A stretch of DNA of 64,000 bases from Ctenosaura bakeri (Eukaryota; Chordata; Lepidosauria; Squamata; Iguanidae): positions 806,001-870,000 of the forward strand of contig CAOLHI010000061.1 of NCBI GenBank assembly GCA_948474755.1, read 5' to 3'. A program made the position numbers and the translations under genes. Below, one piece after another: positions 1-12,353 of the stretch. The notes below the pieces were generated by a model that searched no databases, had not been told where the DNA came from, and worked only from the letters and a program-made list of their open reading frames with translations. Numbering within the stretch: position 1 is the first letter of the stretch; each line of letters starts with the position of its first letter.

Positions 1-2249
1 ATATTTGTGTGGATTTTTCAACGGTATACATTTTTGGTCATTCACTTTTTAAAAAAGATACATCTTGTATTGTGTGTATTTTATTTCTCTGTAAGATGCT
101 GCAAACCTTGCAAATGTGTGAAAAAAAATAGTGAGTCAAAGTGCCACTTGTCTAAGCATAAATCTTAAGTCTGAAATTGATACTTTTGCAGAAAATTTTG
201 GACTTCACCAAAAATCTATTCCAACTGTATATATCAGCACTGATAAAGAAAATCAAGGACTATTGACTTCTGACAAAAAGTGGAAGCTGCTCAATGTTAC
301 AGTGACATAATTTAACTCATTCCAGTTAGATAGTCCTCCCATTGTAGAAAATCCAAGACTAGGACATTAAGGAGGCAAACTATTGATGTTATTTGGTTGC
401 TACAGCATTAAGTATCTAATAAGAATGAGAATAAGAGCCCACCTATTCTATTCACCCTCCTTTCTTTTGTGTTCATTGTTCAGGGGGTCTCTTAAGCATG
501 ATTATATCTGAACTAAGAAACAGTGGTTTCATTTCTAACTACAAACTATAATGTGAAAGCAAAAACTATGGTTTAATAAAATTCCAGAACCAAAATGGAT
601 GGCATGGAGGATCATGCAGGGTAATTAAAAATACTATTTTAAACTAAGATTGTTAGGTTTGTATTGGGTAATGTTTACGCTGGATATACTTGAATGAGGT
701 TTATGAAGACAGATCAGAAGCATTTAGGACAGAAATAGCAGGAGATTCATTGTGCCTCAAGACCTGAACTATTCAAAAGAACTCTTAAAAAGAACCTAGA
801 GACTGGCAACAGAGGGTGTTCAAATGAATTGGCAATAAGCAGCAGTGTGGAGGTTAAGGATTCATAAATGCCTGTTGAAGCCACATCTGACACGTAGCAG
901 GGCTGTCAGACCTTCAACTTCTGTAAAAATCTTACTAAACAAATCAGGAGACACAAAGCACAAAGTTCTTATAATGATCCCTATCTTTCCCTTGAGTTTT
1001 GAGTATTTTTTTTTAATTCCAAAGAGAAACTAAACCATTTGATTTTTTTTTTAAAGGAAAAGAAGCTGGGAAGTTGAGAAGCCTTAAATAAATGATACCA
1101 AATGAGAAGCACTAGCATTTTAGTGCTCAACTAGGCAATCAAACCATATACAAGCTCTGCAAGAAAAGAAAAACCCAGCATGGTATCATGTGGTCATAAA
1201 TCCACTAGGTTAAAAGTTGGGATATGATCAGTAACTAACAGGCAAATCTGAGCCTCCACAATTCCATTGCCACCCCACCCACTTGCAAGTTATGAAACAA
1301 GAAAACATTTCACATTTATATTTGTTACTTTTTAGATAAATGTTCACAGGACCAAGCAATAACAGCAATGATCCCAGCAGCAAAGGCCTTGTCATAGAAA
1401 GCAGAACAACTTTTGGAACCCAGAGGAATTTCAAAAGCATTTTGCATGTAAGAAGAGCACCGGTCATCAAGGAGAGCCAAGTGAAAGCCAACTCATATGT
1501 AACACCACCTTGCCCAATTTGTCACTCTCTGGTCCAGAGGGTTTGGGAATGCAACTTCCATAACCCACGTCTAGAAGATATTGTGGTTAATGGAATGGTA
1601 TGTCACATTCTTACATTCAAACCATCAGACAATCAACAGAGTGGCAGTCTAAGGAGCCAGGACAGCATGACACTGGAGAAGGATGAGCTACACAAAAGGA
1701 GAGAAAGGACAGATGTATCCTACTTTTTTCTCCTGCTTCACACCTGAATAAGCAAATGTTTTTGAGCTCAAAGTCCAGCAACCATCCAATGCTAATGCAT
1801 GTTATTCTGGGTCTATGGAACAAGTTGTGTGGTTGTTGGATCATGTCCCTTATCCAGAAAGCAACAGAAGCCCTATGTGAACGAATTCTGAACATTGCTG
1901 ATGAACAAGAAACAATGACACAGTTGGTATACCTCCAGACCATTCACATTTGACAATAAACAGACTGACAGTTAACACTTGATATGCTGCAATCAACCAC
2001 CAGATGGCAAGATACGCATGTACTCCTCACAACAGTATATCTGTTGACAATTCAGACAAGAAAAGGAGTCTAAAACTTTTCGGAAAATAGCTTGCTTTCT
2101 GCATATACAGCAAACAAGAGGAGTTTCTGTATATTTAACGAATATAGACATTTTGTCAAAACTATCTTCCTGTTACATGACTTCAAGTTGACCTTGACTT
2201 AGTTTTCTTCTCAAGATTTATTTAGAATAGGTTTGGCATTCCCCTCCTC
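1..2249. other. Unassigned AT-rich sequence
   Basis: I see no gene, recognisable transposon end or microsatellite here. Short open frames on both strands (longest 135 codons at 1340-1747) have no recognisable domain and overlap frames on the other strand, as expected by chance. Splice-bounded exons cannot be excluded by eye. Confidence 0.5.
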
Positions 2250-2355
2250 TTAGGCTGAGAGAGGGTGACTTAAGTATTTCCATGCCTGAGTGGAAATTAG
2301 AACTCTAGTGTCCTGCAGTTCTAGCCTAACAGTCAGACCACTACACAGTGATGGA
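2250..2355 (-). mobile_element. Decayed CORE/MIR-type SINE
   Basis: Read on the minus strand, this resembles the tRNA-related head and core of the SINE at 46.37 kb. A 'tgtagtggtctgac' A-box-like stretch is followed by a degenerate B-box region and the 'ccactcaggcatgg' core, ending near 'ctctcagcct'. It is heavily mutated and lacks the 3' tail, so it is an old copy. Confidence 0.55.
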
Positions 2356-2478
2356 TAACAACTATCTACTGATCACCAAATAAATTCTAGTCTGAGTTAA
2401 TCATTGAACATGTAAGAACATCTTATTAGCATGCTATAAATGAGACAGAGAACTCAATGGGATACTATAATACATGTT

Positions 2479-2600
2479 CAGGGGTCCCCTGCTTATTTTA
2501 CAGGTTAGGGACCAGACCACTGTTGAAAAACAGAAATCAACAAAATGTGGACCAAATCTACCTGGTGTCATCTTTTTATTCATTCTGTACTGTACAATAA
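2479..2600 (+). mobile_element. Possible mariner/Tigger-like terminal fragment
   Basis: The segment starts 'caggggtcccctgcttatt' and continues 'ggttagggaccagacc', which resembles Tigger-type terminal sequence of the Tc1/mariner superfamily. No matching inverted end or TA duplication was found, so this is a low-confidence fragment. Confidence 0.3.
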
Positions 2601-3798
2601 GCACAAAAGATGGCACTCAGCCAATTGAGAGAAAAAACAGTGTGTAGTCATAAATACTGTATAAGAGATGCACTGCTCACAATTTCTAGGAGATGCACAG
2701 CCCTTGTAAGTTACAACCAGAACTCTTAGACAGTATTCTGGGTATGGTTGAAAGAGTAGACCTTGCATCAAATATTGGGTTCCGTTTATAAGTCAAAAGT
2801 TTTGAAACAGAGGGTCGCCAAAAAAATGGGCTGTCAAAAAAGGGGCAATCAAAGTATCAAACCAAACTAAAAACTATGTGGAAAGAGAACAAGGAGGTGG
2901 AAGAAACTGACCAAGAGAGCAAAATGTTGGGGATGGGAGGTATTAAACAACTGATTATCAGAAGGGGGGAACTCAATTAATTCTTACCCCCATACAAAAT
3001 ACCAGAGTTTTGATTTAAGAAAAGAGCCCTTGTTTTGAGGAACTCCAGCTAGCTGCGATCAATGGCTCAAATGTCAACAGGGCACTGAATTTGCTCTGGA
3101 ATTTACTCTGGATTGTAAAGAAGATATTCAATATGCTGAACCCTAGCCCCAGAATACATCCAGCCAATAGCTCCTTTAGAACTGAGAGCAGATTCACCAT
3201 CCCACTGGCACTGGAGCTACCAGCCACCACTGAATGGGATATTAATCTGTTCCTCATACAAGTATTCAGTCTCCCCTCACTTCTTTCCTTGTAACGTCTA
3301 GCTTCCATGCCCTCTGGTCATCAGACCAAGGCCTACTTTGTCTCACTTCATTAGCCACCTGTTATTGCAGGTTAGACCTCCTTGGAGATACCCCTAGATA
3401 TCATTTTGATATCAATAATTTGGCTCTCTTCTACCACCCCTCTCGACGTGTTTGTGAGGCCCCGAACAAGCACAAACTAGGTGCGGCCACTAATTGCTGG
3501 ACATTCCATTCTCCATCCAGGCAGGTCAGAAATAGCCAGAACCTTGCTTTAGGAGACCTCTCTGCAAACACCTTCATTATGTATGCACGCTGTTTACAAA
3601 GGACTCCCTGCCCTGAGCAGGCAACCTGGCAAGTTGAATACTCAACTGCCAAGCACTCTGCATTTGCATACTGGCTAACTCTTTGTCAATTCGGACTTAA
3701 CTCAATCATGCTAAATTCTGACCTTTCCAAAGCTTTGTCCCACTCCTAAATCACATTGTTTTCCCCAAATACGGCATAGCCTGCAGTTACATTTCTCC

Positions 3799-3808
3799 CT
3801 ATAAAAAC
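3799..3808 (+). promoter_or_regulatory. TATA box of the LTR
   Basis: 'ctataaaaac' lies upstream of the presumed R region of the 3.4-4.35 kb LTR. It is probably a relic, because no downstream retroviral reading frame remains. Confidence 0.5.
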
Positions 3809-4159
3809 CCCTGATTCAGAGACCATCCTTGGATCGCTCCTGAGTTCCATCCCGCCTTGCCACCGCTTGGCTTGGTGAGCCTTCCCCTCAGTTCCAGTGG
3901 CTGAGACTGCTCTACCTGGGATCGCTCCCGAGTTCCAGACCATCTTGCTGCTGCTTTGCCTGGCGAGCTTCCCCTCAGCCCCACATGCTGAGCTACATCG
4001 CAACCCAGCATCGCTCTCTATCTGCTTTCCAGGCTCCAGGAACAGGTTCTGTATCACCCAAATCAACTACCCCTCTCAAAAATCCCGCTATCCAACTCAA
4101 ACCTTTATTTTCCTTAGTTATCTCTCTGTGTGTGTTGCTTACATTGTGTGCCTGTATTT

Positions 4160-4165
4160 AATAAA
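4160..4165 (+). promoter_or_regulatory. Poly(A) signal AATAAA of the LTR
   Basis: Canonical AATAAA followed by a T/G-rich stretch, placed as expected at the R/U5 boundary of the LTR. Confidence 0.5.
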
Positions 4166-4380
4166 GATCATTCATTATTTTCAACACGGTTTGCTTCTTG
4201 ACTTGGTCTGGCCCCATAAACATTGGGTTACAAGATCCTGCCTCTCGTTTTGCCAGCAGTGCTCTAAGCTAATTTTCCCCAAACTGTGTTGTTGTTTGGT
4301 TATTTAGGTGTCCCTCCTGGGACCTCCAGTAAACAGGGTAATACACCCTGTCTCTGTATTAATGTCCCCCAAATTCATCT

Positions 4381-5243
4381 CTCTCACACATTTCAAACAA
4401 GTAGGGGGCATTCCCAGGCTGGTCATGGACAGCCAGTACCTTTGTTCCCTTCATAGGCTGCATCACGCTGATGCATCCACCATTTTCAGTAACCTGAAGT
4501 GACATTCTGGTTACTATTAGACTAAATATTTTTGTTCTTTCAAGATGTAGTGTCCCTCCGAAAACATATTTAAGAGCAGAATCACACCATGCCCTGGAGT
4601 CTTAATTTCCTCCCACCATATGTATTTTTTTACACTCAAGACAAGCATATGGGGCCGATTTTTTTCAGAAGTAGGGGAACTGGAGGACTTCAGGATGCCC
4701 CATTTGCTGCAAAAAGCCCCCTTCCCAAGTGTTACATGTAGCCCAAAGGGTACATAATTCCCACCTCTACCATAAATAAGCCCTGAACTGAAATGATTTG
4801 CAATATCTTCAACCTCCCTCTCAGATTAGTCCCTTCCTTCTTCAGCTCTCCAGACTTAATGGCACACTGTGTTCAATGCATAGCATATTGCTAAGCCCCT
4901 GTTCCTCTCCCATGCCAATGAAAGTACAGGCAGGCCTGCTCTGAATCAAGAACACCGTGGGCAGGTAAGGGAATAACATCTCTCTATCACTCCCAGTTAT
5001 TTCTACCTAAAATTGCCTTTCTCCCACATAGAACTAACTCTTGGCTCCATTATTTCTTACAGAGACTCTCGTTTCCCCTCTTTTAAAGCCCCACACAGGG
5101 ACGAGGGTCTGATTTAAGGGGCAAAATGGTTGCAAGGTTTAGTTGCAGTTTTCCCTACATGCACATAGTGGTCTTAATCCAGAACTTACTTACTTTGTGC
5201 TGAGCTGCAGCCCATGTATTTAATGTACAATGCAGTTATCTTA
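4381..5243. other. Unassigned sequence
   Basis: No gene, inverted repeat or transposon end recognised between the LTR and the inverted-repeat element that begins at 5244. Confidence 0.45.
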
Positions 5244-5662
5244 GGTCATTTCTGCACTTTACCTGATTCCATTGCCCCCCCCCAACTGTGATCTGAGCAG
5301 TACCTTTGCCAGGATGGGAGCACAACATGAATGCTCCTCTCCACACCCCTCCAGCTCCCTGCAGAATGGAGTGCAAGCAACATGCTCCTGCCTTCTCCAA
5401 TGCTTCTGGGCTCTTTCTCATGTAGTGCTGGGAAAGGCAGTGCCTCCAACATGCTTCCTGCCCTTCTGCATGACAGGAAGGATGGGAGCATTGCGTGATC
5501 GCTGGCACTTAATGGATTTAGTCCGTTAAGTGAATATCCTGTGATTGTGACTAATGAGGTGAGTTGGCAGTGGGACCATGACAATATTGTACAAAAGCAC
5601 AACCTGTGGATCGCTGCCATTGTGTCCCTAACCCAGGACTGTGATGCCATGCGGAAATGGCC
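5244..5662. mobile_element. Inverted-repeat DNA transposon, Harbinger-like TIRs (non-autonomous)
   Basis: The 5' end 'ggtcatttctgcac' and 3' end 'gcggaaatggcc' are inverted copies of the terminal sequence shared by nine other elements in this window. Flanks are TTA on the left and TTT on the right, a near-match 3-bp duplication. The interior is GC-richer than its surroundings and encodes nothing recognisable. Open frames across it (up to 148 codons) look incidental. Superfamily is inferred from end sequence and duplication length. Confidence 0.6.
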
Positions 5663-6175
5663 TTTAGTATCAGCTAGCCCTTTTTTTGGCATTTTTCCTT
5701 GACGTTAATCTAACACTCTGCTTCCATGCATACATCTTCAGCTTCCTTGCCTGTTGGATCTCTGTTTCTCCCCAGTGGTGCAAATCTGAGGAATGCAAAC
5801 TTACCCAAAATATAACGCTTACCAATATTTCAAACAAAGATAAGACCAAAGATAAGACCAAGTCAAGTTCTGCAAATTAATGGATCAGAGGGGAGTAGAG
5901 GTGGAGAATCTCTTGCTTCCTCATTCATGCCAAAGGCTGAACAACTTGAGACTGTGTTTTGTTTTTAAATTGGGTTTATGGTTCACTATTCTCAAGGTGG
6001 AACAGTGACAAAATTGAATAAAACAAATACAATTGCAATATAACATAGATTAAAACATTTAAAACTCATCATAAAAGAAAGAATAGCATCTTTTATATCT
6101 TCTATTTATTAGTCTCTCATGGTAAGAAATTTCACAGGAGTTACAGGGAGTGAAGATTTCAGGGCAGAAATCTTT
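5663..6175. other. Unassigned AT-rich sequence
   Basis: Nothing recognised except a short direct repeat 'aaagataagacc' in tandem near 5835-5860. Confidence 0.45.
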
Positions 6176-6320
6176 TCATAGAATCATAGAACCATAGAGT
6201 TGGAAGAGACCACAGGGGCCATCCAGTCCAACCCCCTGTCATGCAGGAACGCACATCAAAGCATTCCCAACAGATGGCCATCTAGCCTCTGGTAAAAACC
6301 TTCAAAGAAGATTTCAGATT
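6176..6320 (-). mobile_element. CR1 LINE 3' end, inverted
   Basis: 'atagaatcatagaaccatag' followed by 'gttggaagagaccacagggg' and 'atccagtccaaccccctg' is the reverse complement of a CR1 3' end. The same block occurs on the plus strand at the end of the 13.4-15.75 kb CR1. The 'gatggccatctag' and 'aaaaccttcaaag' stretch matches the last coding portion (the K-x-R-L-D-G-H-L region). This is a severely 5'-truncated copy. Confidence 0.85.
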
Positions 6321-6628
6321 GTTTTTGATAGAAACTTGCCAAAATGTTCAAAATTCAAAGTTGGGTAAAAACAAACCCAACAAAGTTGTCTATCCCCTAG
6401 AGATGGATGAAAATTCAATTTCAGTTTGTTTGGGTTCACAAGTTACCAACATTGATAAGATTCCAGCCACTTCCTTTTTTCTTCTTCTTCTTCTTTTTTT
6501 TTTTTTTTGAGGGTTAGGTTTGGGTACTCTAGGTCAACTATGAAGGGAAGAAGTAAAAAAATCAGCCCCTGAACCAAATGTAGTTGCCCACCATGATTTG
6601 GTTCATGATATATCTAATGGAAGTCTAA

Positions 6629-7074
6629 GGCCTTTTCTGCATTTTATTTTTAAAATGGGGCGGTTCGTCCTCCGCTGAGGACGTTTGCACTTGGGGGCGA
6701 ACTGGGTCCAGACTACTTACTGTATGCCCACTCCGGAACGCCCAGAACTGGTGGTTCGCCATGCTATTGAAAGACCGATTTAAAGAGGACTTTCAAGAGC
6801 CTGGCGCGCCCCAGTCCGTTGCTGTGCTAAAGTGTAGATATGCAGGCTCGCGCCAGCGCGAGGCTGCAGATCTTCCGGGGGTGGGCTTCCAGCTGGCAAG
6901 CTTCTCCGGTTGGTGGAGAGCCTCCACCAACTGGAAGCCTCCATTTTTGTCTCCGGAGAGTGTGTAGCACGGACACACACTGCTCTGGATCGGCGTAGAC
7001 TGTCGGGGGGGGAAGTGTGCCAGTCCGGTGAGTAATGGACTGCCCCGTTTTCCCCCCAAAGTGCAGAAAAGCCC
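6629..7074 (+). mobile_element. Harbinger-like non-autonomous element, TAA duplication
   Basis: Ends 'ggccttttctgca' and 'tgcagaaaagccc' are inverted repeats flanked by TAA at 6626-6628 and 7075-7077. The interior is GC-rich and shares an ordered series of motifs with the inverted copy at 60.5-61.0 kb: 'gtcctcc', 'gaggac', 'gactacttag/ctg', 'ttgaaagacc', 'gcaggctcgc', 'ctggcaagctt', 'cacacactgctc'. No transposase is visible, so it would depend on a partner encoded elsewhere. Confidence 0.75.
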
Positions 7075-7077
7075 TAA

Positions 7078-8417
7078 GTCCAGATGTGCTTTACTTGCTA
7101 AATCAGTGACCTAGTTTAACCCATGCATTGGTATCTCATGCTTTTATCCAGGTGTTGGTGCAATGAATCTTAGAAAGTAAGCAATTTAAAGATGCAAATG
7201 TTCATTCCTCAAGTGCAAAGTCACTGTAGCAATATAGGAAACATCATGTTTTACAAATAAACTCCTGGATATGGAGGGCAATATATATAATCCTGACCAT
7301 AAGGCAATATGCTTTGGGGCTCGTCCAAAAGAAGATGAATACAGTGCAATTCATCAACAGAACTAAAGGTTATGAGAGAGAAGGTATGTCTTTCAGCCTG
7401 GAGAATAAATCAAACACCTTGTCTATTTTGCAGAGATATTAAAAAGAGCCTGAGGTAAAATGTACTTATTTCCCTTAAGCTACTGTTCATGTTCTTTGTC
7501 AAGATTATTGTCCATACTTCCTAAAGAAGTTTGGTGATGGTAAATATTATACATTATAAATCAGAAGCTGAATTTTAAACATATAATGGTTTGGTCTCAA
7601 ATGAACATAGTTTTTTTTTTTTTTACTTATTTACTTTATTGTATTTTTATATGAATTTTTGATTTAAAAAAGTATTCAGGTCAGCTAAAAAATCTCTAAA
7701 AATGAATTTAATGATAAAATTCTTTTTTCTCTCTCTTGAGGTCAATGGAACAAGTTAATCATGACTTCACTCCTGTATGTTTGAATGGGAACAAAGTTCT
7801 ACTAAATTAGCTTGGATCCCTATGTATTTTACTATGCATAGCAGAGATGCATTATGTGCATCTGATATGCACAACCCAGCTTGGGATCCCACTACACGTT
7901 GGAAACTAGAAGATCATAAACTAAAGTTTGGGAGAGGGGAGGAAACACTACTTTTTGTCATATGAACAGTTCTCTAGATATGAGACATTTAAAGCAAAAG
8001 CCCCATTTTTGCTAGACAGTAAAAGAGTGATGACATTATCACCCTCTGTGAACATTAATAAGCTTGTCTTTTGGTTGTTTAAATTGTATTCCCTTGTCAG
8101 TTTTCAAAAACTTGACCACAGCCTCAGTTCTGAATAATCACTACCCATATTTCAGGTAAACAATTCCAGATGTTTTATAGCTCCTTACAGTAGAACTATA
8201 TTTTGAAATTCAAATCTGGATCCTTTAGGTGTCAGGTCCCACCATCCTATCCCAAGATGATTTCAGCATAAGAGTATGACAATCATGTTCTTAATCTGTT
8301 AACCTTTTCTAACATTTTTGTTTTCTTTGAGTATCCTAGAAAGCTGTCATATTTCAGGTCAGACTCTTTGTCCATCTGGCCACGTAAGAAATAGTTTGTC
8401 CAACGGGCACAATACTG
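7078..8417. other. Unassigned AT-rich sequence
   Basis: Contains a T-run near 7611-7624. No gene, SINE promoter box or transposon end recognised. Confidence 0.45.
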
Positions 8418-8566
8418 GTTGTAGAAAACTGAAAAGATGTCTGTTGGGTAGCCTGCTGGGTAGTATTGGATAGCCACTGCCAATGAGAGTAGTCTTATTG
8501 GCAGCGGCTACCCAAGACTACCTAGAAGGTTACTCAACATACTGTCTTTTGAGATTTCTGCAACTT
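8418..8566. repeat. Long imperfect hairpin (foldback)
   Basis: Two arms of about 70 bp are inverted copies around 8490. The inner stem pairs 'ggatagccactgccaat' with 'attggcagcggctaccc' across a 12-nt loop; the outer stem pairs 'gttgtagaaaactgaaaag' with 'cttttgagatttctgcaac'. Ends do not match other MITE families here and no duplication was found. It could be an old foldback transposon or a transcribable hairpin. Confidence 0.6.
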
Positions 8567-9048
8567 TCAGCATGTAAAGTATGTTCTCTCCCACTCATCT
8601 ACCATCTTTGTTTCAATCCAGTTGGATTCTCTATATTTATATCTAGAGTCAATGGCAAATTTAGTTCAATTCTTCAGAATTATCATTGATCTCTATCCCA
8701 ACCTGTGACTATGCAAATAGAAAATGGACCTTTTTACTGTAGAAAACAGCAGGGTCATATTGTTGAAGACAGCAGGAAAAGAGAGCAGCCCCATCAAATG
8801 CTAGCTGTTCCTACTCCCTGGGCAACAATTAAGCTGAGTAAGCTATATATTTAGTCTTTCATACACAATAGTGATTTACTTTACCAGCTTTATCAGGCAT
8901 CCTGAAGCACCAGACAACCCACACTTGTGAGAAAGATGTAATCATACCTGCACAGGGATCATGTGACACTAGCGGGAAATAGAAATAAACAGAGGTAGAT
9001 GGTTCCTCATGCATTCTTTCTTTACATAGTCTGTTCTATTGCTTCTAA

Positions 9049-9228
9049 GGCCATTTCCGCACTACACTCTTATAGCGTGATTATTCCACTTTGACCATCC
9101 TATGGAATCCTGGGGTTTGCAGTTTCGGGAGGGGTCAGCCGGCCCCTCCAGAAACTGCAAACCACAGGATTCCATAGGATGCTGAAAGTGGAATAATCGC
9201 GCTATAAGAGTGTAGTGCAGAAATGGCC
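9049..9228. mobile_element. Palindromic MITE, Harbinger-like, TAA duplication
   Basis: A 180-bp near-perfect palindrome. Arms 'ggccatttccgcactacac' and 'gtgtagtgcagaaatggcc' enclose inverted copies of 'ttattccacttt' and 'atcctatggaatcctgggg'. TAA flanks both ends (9046-9048 and 9229-9231). It is the cleanest member of a family with further copies at 26.77, 28.60, 32.40 and 62.21 kb. No coding capacity. Confidence 0.8.
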
Positions 9229-9231
9229 TAA

Positions 9232-11189
9232 GGCTTGACCACTTTCTCCCACATGCCCATCCTCCTCTCCTTCTACTCAGTCATGAAGCCATTATAGATG
9301 ACCACATCCTTTCTCTGTCAAATATGTAGTTCATTCTAATAAATTTTCTGTTTACTGAAAATATCATTTTGTTGATGCTTCCAGACACTAGCAGCCACAG
9401 GCTAACCTAACCTGTGTAATATTATAATACAATTAGAAATACATTCTGCATACAGCATAGAAATGCTTAATCTAAGTACCAGAAACCAAAACAAACCCAA
9501 GATCCTTTTGACTTATTGTGGAGTGGAAAGTCCCACTGCCAAAGTTAAGTGAGATTGTAAGGAAGTATCAAGATGGTGTGTGGTGGCAATAATAATTGAA
9601 GAAGGAGATCAGCTCTGACCTCCAGACTTAAAGGTCCTGGTTTTGAAGGTTCATGGAGTCAACTGTGGGAGAGGAGACACATAAAGTTTCCTGTACCTTG
9701 ACAGAGCCAGTTTTGTAAGTCAATGATCCCATAGTGTCTTGCTTCAAGATATCTCATCCCCCAAACCAGCAGCTGGTTCAGCACTGGCCTTTAAGAGAGG
9801 GGGCAGAAGGAGACCTTTCCTCCTGTCATCTTTGCCAATGGAACTTGCACAAAGATGTCTTAGACACCTTCCTGTGTGAGTGCAGAGAATGTCAATCCAC
9901 TTGCATTATAATCTATTACATTTCAATAGAATCCTGGCCCTGGGAATGCACAAGGAAAAAGCTATCTCTCTAGAGACCTAAAACCTTCTTCAATAGAACA
10001 GTTTTAGTTTACTAATCTCAATTATTCCTGAGCTTATCAGGTAATCAGTATTCCTTAGAAAATAAGTTGTAAAGATGAGTTGCCACGACAGACAGTTCAA
10101 GCAATGAAGACATGCAGACCAGAGCCTCATCAACAGAAACTTAAGTCATGTAGGTAACATATAGGAAATATGGTTCTTCAGATGCTCAGAACCAAAGACT
10201 TCCACATTTCTGAAGCACTAATATCTCGAACTGAGAAGCTTAACAAACCAGCAACCATTGCAGGCCATTGAGAATTTCAAAGCTACAATATTTAGTATTT
10301 TCTTGCCCCTCTAGTGAGGTGTAAAAGTCTAGCCATTGCACCTTGAAACCGAAATAGAAATGCTGTACTAGCTTTTTTCCCCACAGTCCTAGTTTTTATA
10401 CAGTCACAGCAATCTTCAAAACAAGCTTTCTAGGCTTTATGAAACTCTTCTCCATCCTTCTGAAATCCTTGTGAAATGGACTGATTAATTATCAGCATTG
10501 GTTTCTCTGACAATAAAAATATAAATGCGAAGATCAACTGAAGAATTATTTAACAGCAGCCACATAGTCCTGACATCTTTCCCTCCCTTCCATCTGAAGG
10601 AGATCCACAACCTTCTCATCTAGTTTGCAATAGGATTATTGCAAACCAGGATTGATTAAGTAAACATGACAAGGGAGAACCATAACTGGATTTCCCATAG
10701 CAGCAACTGTTTGAAAATGTGGTGGGTGGAGGGGAGGCAGGAGGGGGAGAGAGAGAATGAATGAATCTGCTTGGGACAAAACAACATGGAAAGTAGTTGC
10801 TTAACCCTTCCCTTATGTAGTTCACAGTGGAATTCAGCTCCTCAAACCACTAATAGTCTCACAAAGGGAAGAAGGTAACATAACAGGATGCGGGGGTGAA
10901 ATAAGAACTCATTCTCTCTTCTCTCCCTCCATCCTACTCTAACCCAGTGACTGTTCTTTAACCTAAAACAATGATTAGACCTGAACACAGATCTCCAGTG
11001 TCTTCTGAGGTTTTGCTCTGCCTAGCAAGTCTTTTTCCTCTATTTTCTCTCTCCCCACCTCAAGCAAACACCTCAAGCACATACCTAACAAATTCCAACT
11101 CAGATCTTGTTTCCTCCTTTGCCATAATAATACCAGAAACAAGTGAATGGAATGAATCTCTTCATATGCCCTCTTCTTCATGCAACGCC
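9232..11189. other. Unassigned sequence
   Basis: No transposon ends or genes recognised. The stretch 10615-10720, with 'attgcaa' repeated in 'ttgcaataggattattgcaa', looks single-copy but has no assignable function. Confidence 0.4.
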
Positions 11190-11500
11190 TCCAGAATGCC
11201 GAGCTGGGGGTTGTTACTGACTTGCTTGATTAAGGTGTCAATCCTGCTCTGCGATTGTATTTATTATTTTCTTCCAAGAGGTGGGTGGGTTGTGATGATT
11301 GTTCAGTTTGCCCATTTGTGGATTCAAGCAGGGGAAGGGGAGAAAGCAGACTTATTTTCTTATTTTTTTGCTGATTCCTAAAAGCCATGAATCACAAGTT
11401 GATGTATAACACATCCCAGGGGAGAGAGGCAACGCTAATGATAGAGCAGACAGCTAGGGGGGTAATTAATACACACCAGGCATTTGGCAGTGCTCTTAAG
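11190..11500. promoter_or_regulatory. Candidate conserved non-coding element
   Basis: Repeat-free complex sequence with several homeodomain-type cores ('gattaagg', 'ctaatgat', 'gtaattaatac') and balanced composition. There is no splice-bounded reading frame that I trust. This resembles vertebrate developmental enhancers, but the call is by appearance only. Confidence 0.25.
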
Positions 11501-11844
11501 AGTATGTTTCTCCGTGTGTGTCTACGTGTGTGTGTGTATTTGTATGAGGTCACTTCTCACTGGGGAAGGACACCACAGCTGACATTCACAAAACATTTCA
11601 GAATCTCTGACAGCCTCACCGATGCTAAGGGACAAGGGGAAGTAGGTGAATGTCATGCTTGTGCTATAAGCCTGGAGATGGTGATGAAAAGGTGAGCCAG
11701 GGAGGGAATGGGGCTGGAGGGGATAGGAGAGGAGGACAGCCACAGTGCATTGATTGGGGATGCTGCGATGGAGAGGAGTCGAGTGGGTGATGGATCACCC
11801 CAGCTTAAAACAAACAAAAAGCAGGCAGCTTGCCAGGAGCAGCT

Positions 11845-11960
11845 TAGGCCAGTTTCATTAAAACTCTTCATTCATCATGCTGAAATGAGGCGGCATTTGT
11901 TATTGCAGCCATGGTGTGTTGGTGAGGAAGCTATTAGGAACCAGGGTGGGCTACATAGGG
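11845..11960. promoter_or_regulatory. Candidate conserved non-coding element
   Basis: Complex, repeat-free block ('ttcattaaaactcttcattc', 'gaggcggcatttgttattgc') with TAAT/ATTA-type and SOX-like (ATTGT/TTGTTA) cores. Inferred from appearance only. Confidence 0.22.
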
Positions 11961-12265
11961 AGGGGGGAAGAGGAAGGGATGGGGAGGCAAAGAGGAAGAG
12001 ATATGACAGAGAGGTAAGATGGCCCAGATATCCCCCTTGAACAATCCAGGACCCCATGTCTGATCATACATCTCCCTCAAACTGTTCAAACAAAGGTCTC
12101 CAGTTCATTCTGTAGTCTGATGCTGTATTTGAAAAATACTAGCAGAGCTAGGGTCTTTTATCCTAAAACAACATTTCTGTATTGTAAGCAGATTGTATTT
12201 TATTGGTCTGCCCGAAACAACAGGACTACATTTAAATACGATATGAGTCTGGAATTAAATCATTT

Positions 12266-12297
12266 CTTGTTGTTGTTGCTGTTGTTGTTGTTGTTAC
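12266..12297 (+). repeat. (TTG)n microsatellite
   Basis: About ten TTG units with one interruption ('gttgctgttg'), just upstream of the tetranucleotide array. Confidence 0.85.
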
Positions 12298-12306
12298 ATA
12301 TTCAGC

Positions 12307-12353
<47 letters not shown>

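Larger units (their letters stand above)
3400..4350 (+). mobile_element. Retroviral-type LTR, probably solitary
   Basis: A promoter-like U3 with TATA motif 'ctataaaaacccc' near 3800 is followed about 360 bp later by a poly(A) signal AATAAA at 4160-4165 and a T/G-rich U5-like stretch. Between them an 88-bp module starting 'ggatcgctcc' occurs at 3831 and again at 3919, with a partial third copy. U3-R-U5 order and spacing fit an endogenous retrovirus LTR. No gag, pol or env homology flanks it, so it is probably a solo LTR. The TG...CA ends and target duplication were not resolved, so both limits are approximate. Confidence 0.65.

Noticed and set aside
1340..1953. 135-, 108- and 65-codon overlapping frames
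   Set aside because: Mutually overlapping on both strands, with no domains and no coding-like codon bias visible.
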